A DNA stretch of 64,000 bases from Beroe forskalii (lineage: Eukaryota; Ctenophora; Nuda; Beroida; Beroidae), in NCBI GenBank assembly GCA_011033025.1, contig WFMF01000589.1:32473-96472 (forward strand). The letters are read 5' to 3'. Under the pieces are notes generated by a model. It was not told where the DNA came from. It searched no databases and saw nothing but the letters and a program-made list of their open reading frames with translations. Positions 22,857 through 36,800 of the stretch are shown piece by piece (position 1 is the first letter of the stretch; each line of letters starts with the position of its first letter). The position numbers and the translations under genes were made by a program.

Positions 22857-24329
22857 ATGAACTGCGCCATGGATTCGCCATTATAAAACATGAAAATTAC
22901 GTTACTCTGAGACGCTTTTAATGTTTAATCCCCCCGACATGTAAAAGTTTACACATGTCTCTCTCTGCCTAGATCACATGACTTGATTAATAATACATAG
23001 CTTATACCGATACGGAAAGCTTGATTGTAGCTTTTTGATTCGTTAATTGTCACAAACGTTGTATTTCATGATATTAAAGGGGGTTTGTTCATTTATTGCA
23101 AACATCAGAGTGGTGCTGAAATTGCCACACCACCACTAAAAGCTTGAAAGGTAAAATCTGTCGATACTATTATAGATTGCTTTAAACAATTAAATAGAGG
23201 GTCACAAGGGGTAAAGGGTAAGCAGGGGGTCAGTAGGGGGTCATTGGTACATTTTCACACGATCAAATAGAGTGCTACCGATTTTATAGATTTCTTTAGC
23301 TAAAAATAAAGTAGTCAACTATAATAATAAAAATGAGAAATTATCATAAAACCATAGAAATAGACGGTCTAGGAAGCCAAGAATAATGAATCAGAATAGA
23401 AGTGGTCTAAGAAATTAAATCATAACGTTATGAAATCAAGAACGTTCATATGTTTAGGAATATTAGTCAGTCGTCAGTTGTGTCAAGACCATTGCAAGTC
23501 ACGTGATAGTCACGTGCCCAGAAACCGGCATTCACGTACCTAAAACCGGCAAATACTCCATTATAAAAGTGGTACGAGGCTATTAATCAATCTATGAATT
23601 ATAAAAAGTGGAGGACAGGTCCAGTTGACAGATTAATGGAAATCACTATGGGCTGTAATTTACGACGATTATGAAACAAATACCGATAACCTATGCCCAA
23701 AGAAATTATATTTCTATATTCAATATTGTAGTATTAACTTAAATAAAAATCCAAACTTTTCACGGTTTATTAAGCCGCATTTTATTAAATTTAATTCCTT
23801 TATAATTTGATCTGAAATAACTAAAAGCGACCCTAAATATCACATAAAATCTATCAACCAAACGGCAAACAAACCAGACCGAATTTCATGAATAAATAAC
23901 ACAGAGAACTAATAACGTAATTGTAAAGCTTAAATTACAAAATCTAACAAGCTCTTTCGTCTTCGCATTATATAATGGCCATCGCCAGGGCCATTGAATT
24001 TATTTAGTCTTATATTTAATGGAATCTAAGTCGTTTGCCGGAGTATTTGATTATTTTCCCCCCGTTAAAAAGGAGTTTCAAATCATAAGCTCAAGAGTTT
24101 AGCCCATAGAAATGAGATCACTGCCGAAGGCGTATAAACCCAAAGCTCGGGATATGAAGGGGGCTAAAATTTGCAATATTTAGTCATTGAAGATGACCGA
24201 ATATTAACAAATGCCATTGAAATGTAATGGACTTATGAAAACAAAAGTCAACGCCCTGAAAGTTGGAAACCAGGGAGTGGCGATCGATAATCGGGGCAAT
24301 GGTTTAACTCAGCCAAGAAGCAATTTTTT

Positions 24330-24568
24330 GCAGACTGGAAAAAACAACGATTTTCAAAAAATTGAATCAAAATTTGAAACACTTTTTCTGTATTATATCC
24401 CAACCTGAACCATAAACCTCACCATCGTGGCTAAACCTTAACCTAACCATAAAAGCAAAAAAGGTTCAGGTGTAATGTGATGGTAAGGGTTGTGGTTATG
24501 GTTGAGGTTAGGAATTGTGCTTACACTTCTGTTTCCACTTTTTGAAAATCGGAGTTCTTCCAGTCTGC
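24330..24568. mobile_element. Palindromic MITE-like element
   Basis: Arms 24330-24360 and 24539-24568 begin GCAGACTGGAA and end CGATTTTCAAAAA; they are reverse complements with a few changes. The interior is also partly self-complementary (CTTAACCTAACCATA against TATGGTTGAGGTTAGG), so the whole 239 bp could fold into a long hairpin. Confidence 0.7.
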
Positions 24569-24897
24569 CCAATTTTCAAAAGTATATGAAAGTTTGATGG
24601 AATTGAAAATAAATTAAGCAGCATGCTGTGGCCTTAATTTCAACCCAAATTCTGTAGAGTAAGTTTAGAGATTCCTGCAATGTGACACACTGTGATGGAG
24701 GAACTTCGGAAATGAGAACAGCTGGTTATTTTGAACGGAGTTCCAGGGCCAGCGTTATTTAAACCATCTAATGACCAGCATGGAAATAGGTACTCTAGTG
24801 CTCTTAAGTTGGTATTTCGATTATCCCGTTAAGTTATCGTACCTGATATTCATTACGACAAAAATGGTCATTGAATCGCGATTCAATCGCCTGCAGC

Positions 24898-24922
24898 CAC
24901 ACACACACACACACACACACAC
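24898..24922. repeat. CA microsatellite
   Basis: Uninterrupted (CA)n of about 12 units. Confidence 0.95.
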
Positions 24923-25027
24923 TTAAATGACATGAAAATGAGCTGAGCTTGGAGTCACATGGTCGCAACTGCTTACTTACTGAGTGACTGCACTACTGCA
25001 GAAAAAGATCTCTTGGTGTCTGAGAAT

Positions 25028-25095
25028 CATGAGGATTGAACCTGGAAACGGTCGCATAACGTTTTACAAAACGAACAGTTGAATCAACTGAGCAT
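25028..25095 (-). repeat. tRNA-derived SINE-like fragment
   Basis: On the minus strand a B-box-like GGTTCAATCCTC (25042-25031) lies 36 bases after an A-box-like GCTCAGTTGATTCAAC (25093-25078). An imperfect anticodon-arm-like hairpin CGTTTTGTAAAACG lies between. Stems do not close properly, so a functional tRNA is unlikely. The B-box flank (TTCC, one base, GGTTCAAT) matches the copy at 40.6 kb. Confidence 0.4.
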
Positions 25096-27241
25096 TATAT
25101 GGGATTGGAAGTGGAAGCAGCTTCAGGAAACTTTAAAGTAGTTAAAATATTTCGATTGTCAGTTCAACTTCCTTCGATGTTCTGATTCAAGAGACGGAGC
25201 AGATTGTATGAAATCAGTTAAAAGCTTTTTAACCCATGCACCGGGGCTTTCCGTTATCAGCTCAACAATCCTCAAACTAGAAGAATTGCTTCGAGACAGC
25301 GGGGAAGAACATCTTAGTCCCGCGGCTAGACTTGATGTTAACCAGTCGAAATATGTAACTTTATATCCCTGACAAAATCAGACATCTAAAACTACTATTT
25401 TTATAGAATTTAAAGGGATGGTATAGTTTTGGGCCCAAAAATAGATTTTGTTCATTTTAGCCTGAATGTTACCGAAATATCATATAAACAAGTATGTGAT
25501 ATGTTTCATTCCACAATATGCGCCCTGTGACCACTAATTAATAGATTTGTAACGGAAAATTTATCATACATTATACATAACCGCAAGCCGAGAAGGCATA
25601 GGGTCCACCTTTCAATATAGCCTAAGGTGATATCGCGCTCATTAATTGCATCATTGTGGCGGAACCACAAATGTGTATACAAGAAAATAATATTCGGTAT
25701 GTCCATAATTAATTGGAGAACCATAATCCATACATAATTATTGTCGAAAACCAATGAGTTTCACATGATAACCTCATAACATCCATGTGCCTTTTCATGG
25801 CAAATATTACAGCCTTAATTGAGTTATTACAGGGCGTGTTTGTACAAACAAACGTTTAGAACCTTATTAGAGGTCATGAAGTAGCTATTTTTACCGGAAT
25901 AAGATAAAATTAGAAATTTGCATCTGAAAACTTTACCATCCCTTTAACTTGGGTGGGAATCAGTATTTTCCTTAGAATAGGGCTTAACTACCAAAGGGCA
26001 AAGAATTCATGTTAATCCCGACGAGTACATTGGTTCTGCCATGTTGGATTATACGGTGTGTTTCATAGACATTAATTCGGGCGGTTGCGGCATATTCATA
26101 TTCTCCATAGTACGCTAAAAGGCTCTGCATTAGGTTTTAGCAAGTAATAAACATGGACATTATGTCTTCCTGTCATTATGCAAGGAGTTTGAGATTGTGT
26201 CGGCAATTACTTGGTCGATAATTTATGCAAAATAAACGTGTAGGAGATCGAGGAAGATTCGAAACATGAGCCTTTTAACTTTAAGCAAGTTTTTAGTAAG
26301 CGGTTTATAAGAAAAGTTCAAAGTTCGCTGCCAAATGGCCCATAGTATTAGCAGTGAAAAAAGTTAGCTTTATGAAGCTGTTGTGAAAGAGAATAGTTTT
26401 GTCTACCGCAAAAAATAAGAGCCATCACGATGATTCAGAATGAGTGGAAGACTTACATTATGATAAAACTCTATTTTGCGTTTTATGGGGACGCTCAACT
26501 ATTTAGATACCTGAAAAAGTGATGATTGAACATTCTTGCGAAGTAACATACGCATGATACCTAACTGTAAAACATTGTCAACAATCCATATAAATTATAT
26601 TTTCAAAATATTATCAAAGTGATTTCGAATAACATGCATATTATTTCTGGGCTGTCTGAGCATATTATACGTCACAAAGTAAGATCCTCATAGACACAAA
26701 ATATGTTCACACTTCTTAAAGTTTCACGGGTACCTAAAATTTGTATGAACAAAACGCTGCTACCATAGGTGAGCAATATAAATCAGATGGCGTCCTGATG
26801 AATTACAAAACCTTGCTCTTTGCTACTTCTGTGAAATTGGTGGAATATTACGGGGCATAATTCCGTTGCAGTACGTATTACAAAGGAATTTTACCCAAAA
26901 CTCATGGAAGTTTACCCAATCAACGAGCAGGATAGGTATAATACTGGGCGGTGATTGGTCTAGCCACGAAGTGCTGTGGATAAACAGTAATATGTCCGTA
27001 ATACTCCACACACGGAACTCAAGGTAGACCTGAATTTCATATATTATTTGAAAGTGCTTCGTAACTCATCTTAGAAACGCTGTGTAATTCATTTGCCACA
27101 TTGCCCTATCCACTAACTTATAGGTGGAATGAAATCCACAAAGAAGCCTCCACCGTCTCACTCATGATAACTATCCGACAAAGTGAAAAATTTGGGGGCC
27201 CTAAATTAGGATTGCAAACTAAGGTGTATTAATATGAGAAT

Positions 27242-27352
27242 AATTCTGAATTTTCCGAGTCGCGCAGTGCCATGTAATTTTAAGCAAGTGTTATACTGCT
27301 ATCACGTACGTATCAATGGCAATCGTGTGGGAATTTCAGAAGGCGTTTTCGA
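27242..27352. mobile_element. TTCTGAAATT-family inverted-repeat element, copy 1
   Basis: The left end ATTCTGAATTTTCCGAGTCG and the right end GGGAATTTCAGAAGGCG (near 27330-27346) are inverted relatives. The interior carries CACGTACGTATCAATGGCAA. Related copies lie at 37.33 and 62.0 kb with the same ends and the interior word CACGTACAAATG. Confidence 0.55.
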
Positions 27353-30300
27353 ACTCACAAGGGTTTTTGTTTGAAAATTGCAGCTTCGACGTAGATCTAA
27401 GTGGTTTACTTATCTGTATGATGGATACATCTCGTTTTGATTTTTCGGTAGGAAAGTTCTCCGATTCGACGGGGAAATTCACCGCTGATACCAGTAAAGA
27501 AGTTGAAACTTGATGAAACTTGAAATTCGGCAATGGCCTAGCTTTTTATACCTTCAAAGCCACAGCACTTTGAATAATTTTGTTAACCTGCACCATTGCA
27601 CCAGACTTGGTATCACGCATGCCATTTCCATCACATCAAACGATAAATGGACGGCAGAAGCCATCAAATGACTTTTTAAAATCATGATAATGACCTCACT
27701 ACGTTATGGTATCTATTCGATATGGAAATTACAGGGAATTCAAAATGAAATTCCCGGAGGTTAGATATAATTTGTCGTTTAATCAATGCCACTCTGCTAT
27801 TTAAATCAGTTGCTCCCAGTCAGACTATGATTGTGCATGAGATTTCCCTAGAAAAGCATCTTTCCATGGAATTCATTGGATTTGCAAATTCGTGACTGCC
27901 ATTCTGTCAACCGAACACATACCAAGCTTAGATTCCTTGAATCAGACGCCAGATAAGAACTCTAATGGGTCTCAGCAAAATATTTTAAATACACGTCTTC
28001 AGATTGAGTTTTGGCGATTCTGAGGGATTTCAGAAAGAAATTAGATACCAAGGTGATGAATATTGTATACAGATTCCAAATGAAGCAGAGTGCTCCAATA
28101 GAAAACTTCGTCAAGAGAATTGCCTCATCTCTGGGCATAAGTGCCCAGCCTGATACCCCTTTGGAACCCCTCCCCTACCCCACCAGAGTAGGGGAAGGTT
28201 GGGGCCTGGGGTCATAAAAAGGAAGAAAAAATATTGAAAAAGAGGTCACACGACAGAGGTCACAATTTAATGAAATAATAATTGTGAAAAGATTCAACCG
28301 GAATCAGTATTGAAAGAGAATTAAGAGGAAATTAAAGAAAAAGATTACACAAAAATTTAAAACGAAATGACCATTCAAGTAAATATAAACTAAAAATCTG
28401 AGATTTCCTTTTGACACTTTTAAGTTTACCTCATACTTGACATTTAGTTACCTAACTCACTAAATATCCGTCTAATAACACACCTTAGAGTCTCCAAGTT
28501 GATGGGACTAACCGCTGGGAGACGCGTCAACTCCCAGAGAGAAACAGTTACAGTCATCAATTTGAAACGATCAATATAATTTACGGTTGGCTTGAAACGT
28601 AGGCGGTTCATATCGTCATGAAACCCCACTCTAAAGCATGATAATGACGTCACGCTCCACTGAACTTAAAAGAATTATATATATTTCGGGGCGACCGACT
28701 CTAATAGCATATAAATATCAATAGATTAAAGTATTAGAGACGAAGAAGGAGATTAGGGAAGTATTAGGCTTATCGTCACGGTTGTGTACTAATACTTGAG
28801 GTGTGTGTGTGTGTGATCGAGATTCGAGAGAGAGGTGGAAACTGTAAACTTTGTCAAGCGTGTCAAACTCGAGCATATACTATATCTCAGGGTCTGGCAA
28901 CTCATATAAATAGCTCCTGTCGGAAAATAGATAAGATAGATTTTGAATGGTGTCATTATCATAGAACAAAATCTTGAATTGATGACGTTGATTACATAAA
29001 TCTATCGATTTCCGTCGCACATGACGAATTGACGGACATAAGATGATATTATTGAGGCAATGCTTTCTGTAGTATACGCCGCGCGCGGAAAATAGGCGAT
29101 ATTTTCAACTATATTTGGCAGCGCGCCCAATATTAATGACGTCACATTGCGACCGCCGATGATTTTTTATGAGCGTATAATATATCACCCATACTTACGA
29201 TGATGGGATGATTGCAGGCCCCGGTAGTTCCGGGAACAACCATGAAATGACCGATAATGCAACTTAACGCTCGATACAGAAACTCTCAAACTTTCCAGTA
29301 ATTACAGAGGCCCGCCAGATGTGTACCTACGTACCTATGAAGTCTAAGTAGTCGTGAAAAAGTAGGAGGTGTAGTGAAGTCAGCGATGTTTGCCATTCAA
29401 AACCCTCATAATGCTGTCACAGGCAAGTGTATATTTTCCTTGCACGGTTTGATAAGTGTTCAAATTTCAGATTTTCTAACTCGAGCGATATATTTACTTC
29501 TTTTCGTGACCATTAAACTTAAAGGTCTTAAAATATTTGATCGCTATGAAAATCGTCGCGATAAATACCACTTATAATTTTAGGAGATATAAAAAGATAC
29601 ATGTATGAACCAAGTAACGCAAAGTACTGAACCTCTGTATATGGAATAGCGTAAGAAGAGCTCGAAAAAGAGAGTTTTTCCTGAAATCGTCATGGTAGTA
29701 TTGACGAATCAGCGTGTGAGTTTACAATGAACTCGTGCGCTGATTGGTCTACTTCAAATGGACCTGTGGGAAAGTTAAAACGCATCAATATAGCTGTTAT
29801 ATAGTGTTATATCCTAATTATGGTATATTTATTTGAGGGCGAATCGACCATAATCATGAAGCTGGTTTACTGACGAACATATATAAGATTTAAACAAAGA
29901 ATTTAGCTCAATTCCCTGGGAAATGACGGGGTGTTAAAATATGCCAATGATAGGGTTCAACAAGAAGTGGTAGTAGGGATATAGACGGTTTGACTTTGCC
30001 ATTCTACACCATGATGATGACTTCAACAATTCATAATTCTAAACCCTAATCATGACGTCACTCTCAAAAACTGATTACTTGAGTGTGGTATGATATAATA
30101 CTGCAGTCCTTTTGTGATGAATTTTAAGATTCCTCGGCTAGATGCACGTACGAGCCTTTATCGCTTAAGGTTTTCGTCACAATCTGTGTCTATGGTGATA
30201 AAAATTTAAGATTTCACTTAAATTCACTGCCGGTTGGGTACAAAAGTAAACGGGTATCAAAGACTTGCGCCCAGATTCTATTTCTAAAAAGCCAAAATTC

Positions 30301-32012
30301 TGATTCATACTTTGTGAAGCTAAACCTTGCAAAGCTAACCCTTTTAAAACTCTAAGGGTTTAACCGAATGAAGCAGTCGGAACAAATCAAAGACAAGAAA
30401 ACACAAGTGACACACAACGCAAGCCTTGAAGATTGCTATTTAATGTGATCATTAAACACAACTTGTGTCTTCACTTGAACTTAGAACTATAATGCAAACA
30501 TAATATGAGCAATCTGAACAATTGGAAGTTGCCATTATCATAGCCTAAACTGGTATGTTGATGACGTAATAAACCGTCAATTCCTGAGGAAGGATTACAC
30601 TCCACACCTGTTCAGTAGAGAAAACAAGAGAAGAAATTCTGTTCTGAGAATACAGCGTTTTGATGACGTCATTATCGTGGTTCAGAGTGGTGAATTGGTG
30701 ACGTAATAAATCATGTATTTTCATGTATTACCAATAGTTTAAATTAGCTACTCGTCACATTTAGACTCCATTATTTGAGTTGAAAAGTTAAAAATAGAAA
30801 AGCAGTTGTCGTCAGGGTCAAAGCTTAAGTGGCAAAATAAGAGCGTACATTATCGACAAAGAAACCTTAAGCGACCTTAGTAGCTTAACTGAGAATAAAA
30901 CTCAAAGATGGACGGGAAGGCAGCTTATAACTGTAAAGTTAGAAATCATCCAGGCTTTTAAAAGTAGAAATAATCCTCATTCTTGAATAGTTGATGAATC
31001 CGCGTTGTGACTGAAATCTTTACTTACAAGTTACAGCCGTATTGTATCAGCTGCGATAAAATATTATCGATTAAGGTTGATAAAGCTTTTATATCAATTT
31101 TTTAGTTTTACAAATAAAAAGCAGCCAATAAGAACTTAGAACAGAGAGTGTGTCGCAGACCATCTATATACGAGTAATTTTATTGTCTTCAAAACGGCAC
31201 TATATTGCGTGTTACTGCACCATGGAGTATAATGGCTCTGAGAACGGGTATATGATGATGATGGCTGGAGAAATGAACGAAAATTAAGACTGGCCGACTG
31301 TTATCAGTCAAATTAAAATGAAGTATGCGGAGACATTGAAACTGTTGAATTGGATGAAATTACAGCAGATAAATGGTCAAGATATATTGAAAGCATCAGA
31401 ATGTAACATTACTGAGGAATAGGATCGATTTGATCCACATCGCGTAGGCTCCACCAACTTATATAAATGTGAAAATATACATCATATATTCGTGTCAATC
31501 CTCTACTATAACTCATAGAAAACATAATGAAATGCTGCCTAGTAGTTGTAGTGCTAGTCCTCTGGTAATAGTAGTAAAAGTAGGTGCGGTACCCTACGGA
31601 GGGGCTGACACTTCTTTGTTATATTACATTTTAATGATTAAAACCCACGGTGGAGCTGGCAGAGTTTGACAGAGCGCCCTATCAATGGATTGAGCTGCGC
31701 AGCATCTCAGAGTCTTTAAAAATCTTTTACTACATATATTCGGCATGGACGAATGGATATAATATCGCGGGCAAATAGCCAAATAAGTTCCTAAAATGAA
31801 TAAATGATGCCCTCGTCACAGTGGGTGGTATTTATCAGAAAAACGACCATTTTCTGTAGACCTATGATATAGTTCTGTGTGAAAAATACGCGGATCGCCA
31901 CATCAATTCACCATTGTAAACCATGAAAATGATTCCAAACTTAATCGCCTACGATTTCTACCGAACATAATCAAGCTAACCAGCAAGAACGTGTTGATAA
32001 TTTCACAGGTGC

Positions 32013-32348
32013 ATGATAAATACAGAGCAGTGCGTTGAGAAGGAGATAAATTTGAAGGACATCTTGTACCAATTTCATTACCAATTTAATAATCCGGAAG
32101 GTGCTATGCCATCAACGATGATTATAATTTGTTGGACTTCCTCCATAACTATCAAACAAGCGCTGGTGGCTGGGAGAGGTAATCATGAAGGTCTAAAACG
32201 TTATAATATGACGCTGGTTAACCAACGTTTTCCGCAAGTTTTAGCAGAGGACTTCTGCAGGTTGTGGGAAAGGAGATGGATTGCAAAATTTAAGAAACTT
32301 TCTGAAGAAATTTCCATTATTCCAAAGAAACTTAAAGCTATTTCATAG
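32013..32348 (+). CDS. Doubtful 111-codon open frame
   Basis: ATG to TAG, preceded by TTTCACAG that could act as an acceptor. The C-terminal third (LAEDFCRLWERRWIAKFKKL) has a protein-like composition, but no family is recognised, no partner exon is visible and the surroundings are repeat-rich spacer. It is probably chance or a decayed element. Confidence 0.15.
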   Translation: MINTEQCVEKEINLKDILYQFHYQFNNPEGAMPSTMIIICWTSSITIKQALVAGRGNHEGLKRYNMTLVNQRFPQVLAEDFCRLWERRWIAKFKKLSEEISIIPKKLKAIS

Positions 32349-33898
32349 AATTCAGTATAAGATCAATATTCAATATAGCAGATAGCATAGCTTTTAATCA
32401 ATTTAAGCGCAATAATGGTTTTAAAGCTCATAAGACGTGTCAAGCTAACTTTGGTACTTTGGTAGTCCACCTTTTACGATCCTAATACCACTGATGTAAG
32501 TGTGCATTTCATAGGGTGTAGCTCGTTGGTGGCAGTAAAAGAATAAATAAAAATGATCCAAGTGTAATCTACAAACTAAAAACATCCAAACATCAAACCA
32601 ATCCTCCAATTCTAGGATGTAAAGATGTAAGCCTCATCACCCGATTATGATGAGCTAGTGATTCTTTAACCATCATTATCTATTATAACAAATATAAAAC
32701 TCCACTAGTCGTGAGTGATAGGAGAAATTGATAATACACCGCTTACGCCGCTAACGAGTAATAGCCACATCAGAAGCCACCAATTCACTGTCTTGACAAT
32801 GGTTACCGAGTCACTTCCAATCGTCTGGCGTTAGAGTGGAGCTTGTACCACAATTACTTCCGATAGACAGGTTCTACGATTGGCTGAATATAACAGCCAA
32901 TCATAATCTGCTATGGAGAGATTTGGAGGGTGAACTAATGATGATACTGGCGATTAAAATAAATCTCTTCTTTAAAGAAGGGCCGGCATATCAACCCGTC
33001 ATTCGAACCCAGAATATGTCATGAAGTGAAATTGAGGTTCATTTCCGGTTTATCCTCTTTTTATCTCAGAAGAATGGACCAATAACATGGAAGTAAGGCA
33101 TGTAATCGGGCTACAAAGAAATCTACGTCTAGGTGGTAGATGTGTGGTACACAATCACAATATGATGTGATGGCCCCATCGAGTTATGAGGCAACGTAAT
33201 TATTGTCAAATTATTATTATAATTATAAAGGTCACCAGCGGAAAATCTGCGTTCATCGTCATCAAAGGAATACTTAAAGCTATGGTAATGTTGTCATAAG
33301 TTGTAGACACCCTGCAATAATTTCAGTGTGGCAACGATTACACCAATTGCTGTAGAGGAATCAGGAGATCAGTAATCATGTAGTCCACGTACAACCAGTT
33401 GAATGTAAACAGATGTCCGTTCAAATTCGTCATCCATTGACGTCAAATGTTGGCCAATCTGAATCATGAACTTAATGATCTAATGACGTCAAGTAGACAT
33501 TGGGGTTGCTAAGAACATCTTTAATATTGACAACTATGATTTAACTCAAGCCAGATTAGAGAGGTAGAGAAGTTTACAGTTGCATGATGTTTGGTAGAAT
33601 ATCAGACAAGGTTTGAACTGGGAGTAAAATGATACATGTAGGCTAAAATTCACAAATAACATTAAACAATAAGTAAAATGAATTGGTACAGGTCACTACA
33701 AGTCACTATGATACCTATACAGTATTTGTAAACAAGTGATAAAATGCTTAAACTTAAAATGTAAAAGCCCCCATTCATGATATACGTTTTCTTCCTAATG
33801 AAGAATTTTGTTCAAAAATCAATTGTTCCTATTCATAAAATTAACGTGATAAAATTATCGTGATAAATAAAAAGTAAAATAAAAAAGGATTATATGCC

Positions 33899-36800
33899 TC
33901 ACATTTTAGGTTTCTTGCTAAAGTCAATACCGAGTTTCTTGTTTTTGGCAGCAGTCGTACTTACTGCACCCGAAGTTTTAGGCTTATCAGGTGACTTTTT
34001 AGTGGGGGAAACCTGTACACTTTGAGGTGCCCCACGGTCCCCTGTATCATCACTTTGTGATACCGTAGGAAGGATTAGGTTCTTCAACTCTTGGGTTTTA
34101 GAGAGAGGTTTAGTTGAGACAGCTTGGCTGAAAACCTGAACAAGTTGTGGAATTTGGAGCCACAGAAGGGCTCAAAATACCTTATAAGCAGTTATTTCCG
34201 GTGTAAGTTTTAATGTATTTGAACCCTGTTGACGTTTTTTTATTCAACAATAGGTAGAGCTGCAAGAATATGAATTACATGCAATTAGCTATGTCGTCGC
34301 GAATATCAAGCCACCGAAAGGAATTAGAAATATTACTAGTCGTGTAGAGAAGGTATAATTATGCGCGTAGTTTGCTTGGCAATATATTTCAAGTACATAC
34401 TAATATCATGATATATCAACGAATGTCTCGCAGCGATAAAATTTCCTGGAAGCTACGTTCAGAAATAACGTTGAACGAGACCCCGCACGCGACAATTTTC
34501 AGCGTCATCAACAGACCATTCTAATCCAAGATGATGGCGTAACTCTGGACCATCAATTCATTTAGTGCAGATTTACAGCGGTAATATCAGACGAATTAAT
34601 ATACAAAGTTACCTGGGTTGGAATGAAAGGGTTGGTCTTGGTCTGCAGTTTCACTGATAAGGACGCAGCAATGCCCGTATCCAGGGAAGAAGCACGTTGC
34701 TTGGAATCAGACCGTGGAGCCTGGGATGATGGAAATTAGCAGAGGGTTTACCCAGGATCTAACGGTTAGGGTTCCTTCCAGAGAATGAACCCTTGCACAG
34801 GAATCAGGATCCGGGGTAAAGTTACTATTAGGCAGCGAAGGTTAGGGTACTCTCCAGTATCAAATAGACGTGGGACATCATAAGTTACCAATACGGAATG
34901 GTATCACCTACTTTGCGTTAATGCCAGGATACAATTCTTACAATTAAAACACCTTACTTTTCCTGATAAAGGAACATACCGTATCTGATCTCCGTCTGTC
35001 CCCATGCAGATCTGTAGACTTCCTTTCAGGTTCCTGTCTCTTGTTTCTCTTCTTGTGCCCGGTCTTTGGTGGTGGGTTCTTTCCTTTGTTGGGTGGTGGT
35101 ATGGTAGAAAGAGCTGATCCAATACCAAGGAGTGATTTTAGGGCACTCGTGGATTCCAAATCTACGATAGAGTTAACAGTTTACTGGAATTAACAAAATT
35201 TTACGAAAAATGCGTTATTGAGAGCAATTCAATCCCGTTTTTGAAGGAATTGCTGAATTAATAACCATTATTTTGTCACAGAAAGGACAATACTTTTATG
35301 ACTTGACCAAAACCGAAGTTGTGTGACCCACTGGCACACGATCAAGGTCGCTGCAACAGTAACGCGCGCCAGCACAAAACGAGTGGTCACGTGACATTTT
35401 GAAATGGTGGAAAATTCATCATATCAAGATTTTGCTCTCGCGCGTTACGCAAACGCGACAAAAATGATACAATTGCCATTTTTGTCACAAAATGGAAGGA
35501 GAGTTTCCATATTGTCTTCCAGATCTGAGGAAGGGGGTTAAGAGGGACTACATATTGAGGGGGGGAGAGAAAATATGAGAGGGGGGGTACAAAATATGGG
35601 GGGATTCAAATAAATTAGAATCGCATATTAGGATGAACCATATAATTCATGAGTTTCTGATGCCAGGTTTCAAACCCTAGCTGAAATATACCAGCCATAA
35701 TTCGAATTATGAACTGAAATCATAATCAGTCGACTGAAAGCCGGATCAAAATGAATAAATATGTAAATCGGTTAATAGTTTTTGTCAATTTCTGATTTCA
35801 TGGTTACGTTATGGTTTGTACCACTTAAATCTGAACCGCCTCCTGAAAATGTAAACTATGTAAGAATCATCTTCGCGTAATCTTCTTCGTTCACAGATCT
35901 GAAATGATATCATTCAACTCCTGAATGAATCACTTATGTGAGTAAGACATTTATAAAACCTTCAATCGACAATCTTTTTACCCCTAAATCTCTCTTACCC
36001 CTATCATAAAACTAAAGAAAACCCCAATATAAAAAACTGTCCTTAAAAATTTCACTGAATTTCACATTCCATTGATCGACTACAATATAGCTGCATTAAG
36101 TTAAACTTATTAAATCTTATTAAATTATTAACTCTTATCGAAGTCTTAAGTCTAAAGTCTTAAGTCTTCAGCATATTTAAAGGGTCGGGTTTTTGAGAAT
36201 TTCACTTTTACTGAAATAAAATAGGATGCCTTAAGGGTCAAGGCTGATTAGATTCGGTCACTTATCTTCGAAAAGCAATAACAATTAATCAAAAGATATA
36301 CAATAATCATAGGGAAATAGAAAATAGTGTAATAAATTATTGATTATAATACTTCATAAGTTCATAGTTTTTGCTTTTTTAGTTATAAATTTTTCCGATT
36401 AACTATCTGATATTGATATGGAATCCTTAAATAACGCATGCCTTATGCTCTAAATGACTTGATTATTAACAGAAGTTAACAAACAATAATCATGCAATAG
36501 TTCAAGTATATTATTTAAACCGGCGTGACAACTTGACAAGGGTCGCAATTTTTAGACGAACTCATATATGCTGCTGTGCATAAAATAGGCGGCTCAATCA
36601 CATCATCTCACCCCTCTAATTAGGGATGGATGAGCCAGGGGGGTTTTCAAATGATTACACTACATGAAATTGCAACTATTAGAACTATAGGACTATTTAA
36701 AGGAGGGGGGGGGCAGCGATAGGTCCAGGATGTCCCCCAGCGCTGAAGCTCCTAGCCAGTATCTCAGTGGCAGGGGGCTGTAGATAAGAACGAGTTCTAT

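Larger units (their letters stand above)
21547..33898. other. Gene-poor, repeat-bearing interval
   Basis: About 12 kb, strongly AT-rich and without any gene I can support. Listed separately are CACGTG clusters, a palindromic element at 24330-24568, a CA microsatellite, a tRNA-like SINE copy near 25.06 kb and a TTCTGAAATT-type inverted-repeat element at 27.24 kb. From 27.6 to 33.5 kb there are repeated CRE-like TGACGTCATTATCATG words. A GT run sits at 28801-28815. It separates the GPCR promoter (right of 21546) from the XRN1 3' end, so it may hold GPCR regulatory DNA. Confidence 0.6.

Noticed and set aside
24211..24408. 65-codon frame near 24.3 kb
   Set aside because: Overlaps the left arm of the palindromic element and shows no protein-like features.
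27316..27513. 65-codon frames on both strands at 27.3-27.5 kb
   Set aside because: Start within the inverted-repeat element; no similarity or splice context.
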